A DNA stretch of 64,000 nt from Escallonia rubra. Its lineage: Eukaryota; Streptophyta; Magnoliopsida; Escalloniales; Escalloniaceae. A model generated the notes under the pieces. The model saw only the letters and a program-made list of their open reading frames with translations, did no database searches and was not told where the DNA came from. The stretch is taken from assembly GCA_033065855.1 (NCBI GenBank), contig JAVXUO010002473.1, positions 1-64,000 on the forward strand, written 5' to 3'. Below are positions 60,407 through 64,000 of the stretch, in pieces (positions within the stretch are counted from its first letter, which is position 1; each line of letters begins with the position of its first letter). Both the position numbers and the translations under genes were made by a program.

Positions 60407-63400
60407 GTTTTTCAATTTGAAATTGAGGTGTGAAGTTTTCCACATTTTTGAAATATTGCCTTTATTAGGATACCGTTGATTGTGCTTCGATCGAATATTT
60501 GTTGATTAATTAATTATTAAAGCATATCTTGAGAAAACTTGGAAGACATTTGTCTGATTAAAGAGGGAATGTAAGGCGTAAAAATATATGAACACGTCTA
60601 ATCAAAGTATAATAGGTATACCATCCAAGAACGCCACAACTTGCGCATGTCCAGAATTGAGAAAGTGGCTTGAGTATTCTGAATGGCTAACCCTTCTTCG
60701 AAACTCTTTAAATAATTTGGCTAAAATCATGGGGGACATGTCATGTGAATATCTTTAACCAAGAGAAAACGTATGCATATTGCAAAGAGCATAATAGGGG
60801 AGAAACATTACTTGATAGTTTATAAAAATTCAGAAAGCTTAACTGTATTCGGTAATAGAAATAGGCTGCAAGAAGGTTTCAAAGGCAAATTTGATTGCAA
60901 TGGGCATGTCATCGCTTATGTCATGTAAAATTTCAGTGCTTCGTGAAGTTAGTTTCTTGTCTTTGTTGCATGAATGTGCTATTCTTTTTTATATATGCAG
61001 CATCTGAGTTTTGACATACTCGATAGTTTGAAAGCAGAAGGTATATATACAATTCTGACAACAAATCAAATATGCGATTTGAAAAAAATATATATATGAT
61101 ACGATCAATCTAAATTAATCATATTATATTTGAAAAAATCTATAACCTTCACCATGAATTTTTCTTTTGTTATATAATTTTTTTTGAAGCTTACTGTAAT
61201 CGAATATTGACCAATAATTTATTTTTGATAGGATCCTAACAAGTAACAACTAATAAAAAAGAGTATATTTTTATTAATAATTAAGTCCACATGAACAATA
61301 AGATCAATTTGCAAATCCTAGACTAGTTATAACCAGGAAAAGTTAATATTGATAATAATAGAATCGATTATAAGTATGAGCAGCGATTGATGTGTGCACT
61401 CAATAGCAGTTGTGTGGATTACCACCAAAGTGTAGTTATTAGCTCAATGTTAGGATATTTGCTAGGTCACCGCCCATCCATGCAATTTGAACTCCATTAT
61501 AATGCACCAATCGATGAGAAAAAAGTGTGACGGGGGCTCCTTTGAGTATGGTGGAGAGGTGGGGTGGTGATGGTGGATTGCGTTATCGTAATGCGGTGGA
61601 CCTTGACCAGTGGTATGTTGTGCTAGATTGCGTTATCGTAATGCGGTGGACCTTGACCAGTGGTATGTTGTGCTACAGTGGATCGATAGAACAGGGTTCA
61701 ATAATATGGTGGCCCGTAGTGGTAGGTGATGGTTGAATGGTGTCGCGGTAGATTTTAGTTGGTTGGTTTGGCTGTCGCAATGGTATCACGACGCTGCTAT
61801 TGGTGCTGGTGCTGCCTCAGTAGTGGGTCGTGCGCCCCGTTGGTGATTGTAGCGGCAATGCGTATGTGTGCACGTGCGTGCGTGTCCGTGTCTTTGCAAA
61901 TCTGTTTGCATCTACGTGTGCTTGCGTGCGCAGATCTCTGTGTGTGTAAGCCCGCGCGTACGTGCGCACTTCTATGTGAACAGAATGGTGGGGGTGTTGT
62001 CATGGTGTTTGCTGGTGTTGAGCGGGGGCAAATTTGGTGGATATTTAAGTAGATTGGCTGTGTTGTAAAATACGGTGGTGGTGGGTCAGTTTTGCATGTC
62101 CCATGGTGGTTGGTGGTGTTACGATGGTGGCACGATGGTGGTTAGTGGTTGGTGGTTAGTGGTTGGTGGTTAAAGTTGCAGGGGGCAGGGAGCGATGGTA
62201 ATGGTGATTTGAGAATGACATGCAAAAGGGAAGGGAGGGAGAGGAGGGGAGGACGGAGGCTAATTATACCCTTTCAGACAAGTTTTTATAATCGTTTCCA
62301 TTCTGTATGGTAAGCGGATAAGCGATATTAAAGCGTAAAACACTATCACTGGCTGTAATTTATCTTAAAACTCAAGGATTTAAGTGATATATTTCCTAAT
62401 ACTTAAGCTTATATTTGCTTTTGAAAATCAATCATAAACGAGCTCGAAGTTTGAATCTAGCAAATTTTTTATAGTACTTCAGCACGTGATATTTGTGGAC
62501 TTCTCCCTTCATTGCCAATAGGCTTTGAATTAGATTTAAAATAAAATCTACCACTACTCATTTTAATTCATTTACGTATTTGGCTCACTCAAAAGAACTA
62601 TGGCCACATGTGTGGGGCCGTATTAACATGTATATGATCCCCGTGTCGGGGAAATTAATTATCATTAACACTTCAATATGTATAAAAGTATTGTGTGTCT
62701 CGATCTCTCCTCGTCACTGATTAGTTTTGAGTTGGGCTTGGAGTTCAAATTGTTTTTAGTGACGCCTTTTATCCGCTGCTATTGCCAAGTGCGAGTAGTC
62801 ATCGATGACAAATAACTCGAACTTGGCTCCAAAGGTATCATGGCATAGAATGTTTGAGACTCTATTTATTTTACTTTTTTTTAGTCTCTCTTATGCGGTT
62901 AACATTTATTAGATTTCTTATTAAAGGAACCGAAAAAAAAACACTATATACCTTTGGATATACAATATTGATGTTTAGCCCCCTCGTTTTGGCTTTCAAA
63001 TGTGTGAAAAATAGAATTCAAACAACATATAGTGGCCAATACTTGATAATTTCAAGCCCCACCGTGAGAGGTGCTATTGGAAATAAAACAGGATGCATTA
63101 GGCTTCCAAGGATCTCGCCAGTCTTTCTCTTATCTTTTGTATCCAGAAAAAAAAAAAGGAAGAAGAAAAAGATTACATGGATCAAACGAATTCAAGTACA
63201 TCTACAAGACATTCTGCAATGTAATGATGTTAGCAGCTTGGACTAGCAGAGGTGGAGTCACAGACACACTCATATAGGTATGTAGACATTATGTACGATG
63301 GTTCTTGCCGTCCGCCAAAGCTGTGCGTTGGTGCATGTAATTGCTTTTGCCAACCCCCCAAAGCACCACATAAGAACAAAGGTAACTATCGATAATCTCG

Positions 63401-63499
63401 GTGCGATCTTGAATATGTATTATAATAATTCATAAGATTTTTCATAAAATTTTGCTACAAAACTAACTACTATAACAACAAAGGTAACAGAGAGGACCT
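60407..63499. other. Intergenic, no gene recognised
   Basis: AT-rich to about 61500. From about 61520 to 62220 the strand is rich in GGTGGT and TGTGTGCGT words. No gene or paired transposon ends were recognised. Confidence 0.4.
61576..61675. repeat. Exact 50-bp tandem repeat, two units
   Basis: The unit GATTGCGTTATCGTAATGCG at 61576 recurs at 61626 and the two are identical over 50 bases, suggesting a recent duplication. Confidence 0.9.
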
Positions 63500-64000
63500 C
63501 TAGAGGCCATTATACTTGCGTTTCCTTTGCCTACCCTCTGATATACACTTAGCATGCACAATTGGACCTAACTGAGACCTATCCACGCCTGCTGCTGATC
63601 CGGTGGGTGAATTCATGTACACAGCCCCTTTATACATCCATTCCTCGGTCTCGTCACTGTAAAAATCATCAAAAGACTCTCGACAGAGCGCACAAATCTT
63701 CTGATCCTCATCGGCCGGAACAGCCAGTTCTTTTTCAGCCTTCTTTTGCACAAGATCCTCGGTGGGTCGAAACCAAGGAACGGCTTCAGTTCCCACTGCC
63801 TCTGCTGCTCCACGGAGCCACATGCTTGCACTAACAAACCACTTACGAGAAGCATTCTTCTTACGGTTTCTAGATGTCCGGTTCTTTCTCACATGCCAGT
63901 CCATATGGCTGCTGTGCTCCTCTTGGCGTTTGAACCGGAGACCGCATGTCGTACATTGTCTGGGGAGATCAGCGTACAAAGCCTTTATTGCAGATTCGTG
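63500..64000 (-). CDS. PCF11-similar protein (PCFS4-like), C-terminal part
   Basis: Subunit of pre-mRNA 3'-end cleavage and polyadenylation that links the machinery to RNA polymerase II. The open frame enters from the right edge (reads [20 protein letters not shown]) and stops at 63500-63502, giving the last 166 residues. Two zinc-binding elements are visible: a C2H2 finger [21 protein letters not shown], and a second site [11 protein letters not shown] paired with a distal VHAKC. The strongly conserved [12 protein letters not shown] and [20 protein letters not shown] segments identify the plant PCFS4 family. No intron interrupts this 501-bp stretch. The start and CID domain lie outside the window. 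Confidence 0.9.
   Translation of the reverse strand, partial: HESAIKALYADLPRQCTTCGLRFKRQEEHSSHMDWHVRKNRTSRNRKKNASRKWFVSASMWLRGAAEAVGTEAVPWFRPTEDLVQKKAEKELAVPADEDQKICALCRESFDDFYSDETEEWMYKGAVYMNSPTGSAAGVDRSQLGPIVHAKCISEGRQRKRKYNGL

Overview
The window is nuclear DNA of a flowering plant, very probably a woody or shrubby eudicot (inference). It has spliced genes with GT/AG introns, plant-only protein families (ROP-interactive CRIB protein, HD-ZIP class IV homeodomain protein, COBRA-like GPI protein, NDR1/HIN1-like protein), AT-rich intergenic DNA and many plant-type transposons. No finer taxonomic call is justified from the sequence alone.

Genes from left to right. (1) A two-exon type I pectin methylesterase with a pro-inhibitor domain, 2023-3969 (+). 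(2) A four-exon ROP-interactive CRIB protein of the RIC10/RIC11 type, 4960-6288 (-). (3) A COBRA-like gene of the COBL7 subgroup, 13332-15581 (+), carrying an 8-nt frame-breaking insertion. (4) A single-exon NHL/LEA_2 protein, 16099-16671 (+). (5) A ten-coding-exon HD-ZIP IV factor of the ATML1/PDF2 type, 33448-37220 (+), with a 5' leader intron. (6) A five-exon tryptophan synthase beta-like gene, 49206-51816 (+), in which the usual catalytic glutamate is alanine. (7) The 3' end of a PCF11-similar cleavage/polyadenylation factor (PCFS4-like), running off the right edge, 63500-64000 (-). The genes are not an operon-like unit. Several act at the cell wall or surface (PME, COBRA-like, RIC, NHL), but this may be chance.

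The rest is mostly transposon-derived. Elements with both ends visible are: a Pack-MULE-like element with perfect 9-bp target duplications and ~131-bp terminal inverted repeats (16985-17517); a second one with a perfect 9-bp target duplication (28292-29505); a non-autonomous CACTA element (23504-25850) with a 3-bp target duplication, inserted in one copy of a tandemly duplicated RNase H fragment whose other copy is an in-window empty site; a Helitron (52421-53377); two SINE-like insertions with 13-14-bp target duplications (10906-11185 and inside the tryptophan synthase gene at 49662-49861); two PIF/Harbinger-like MITEs (44550-44865 and 47344-48025); and two hAT-like elements (9928-10876 and 22032-22555). 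Partial elements include two more CACTA pieces, two single Helitron ends, and a hAT-like left end next to a captured exon of the plastid ribosomal protein S20 gene (60036-60199).

The most interesting points are the tryptophan synthase beta paralog lacking its catalytic glutamate, the frameshifted COBRA-like gene, the S20 exon capture, the two Pack-MULE-like elements with GC-rich cargo, and an unexplained cluster of hairpin repeats at 54720-55038. I found no convincing tRNA, rRNA, CRISPR or intact autonomous transposon. Functions are assigned by recognising family motifs by eye; no database search was run.
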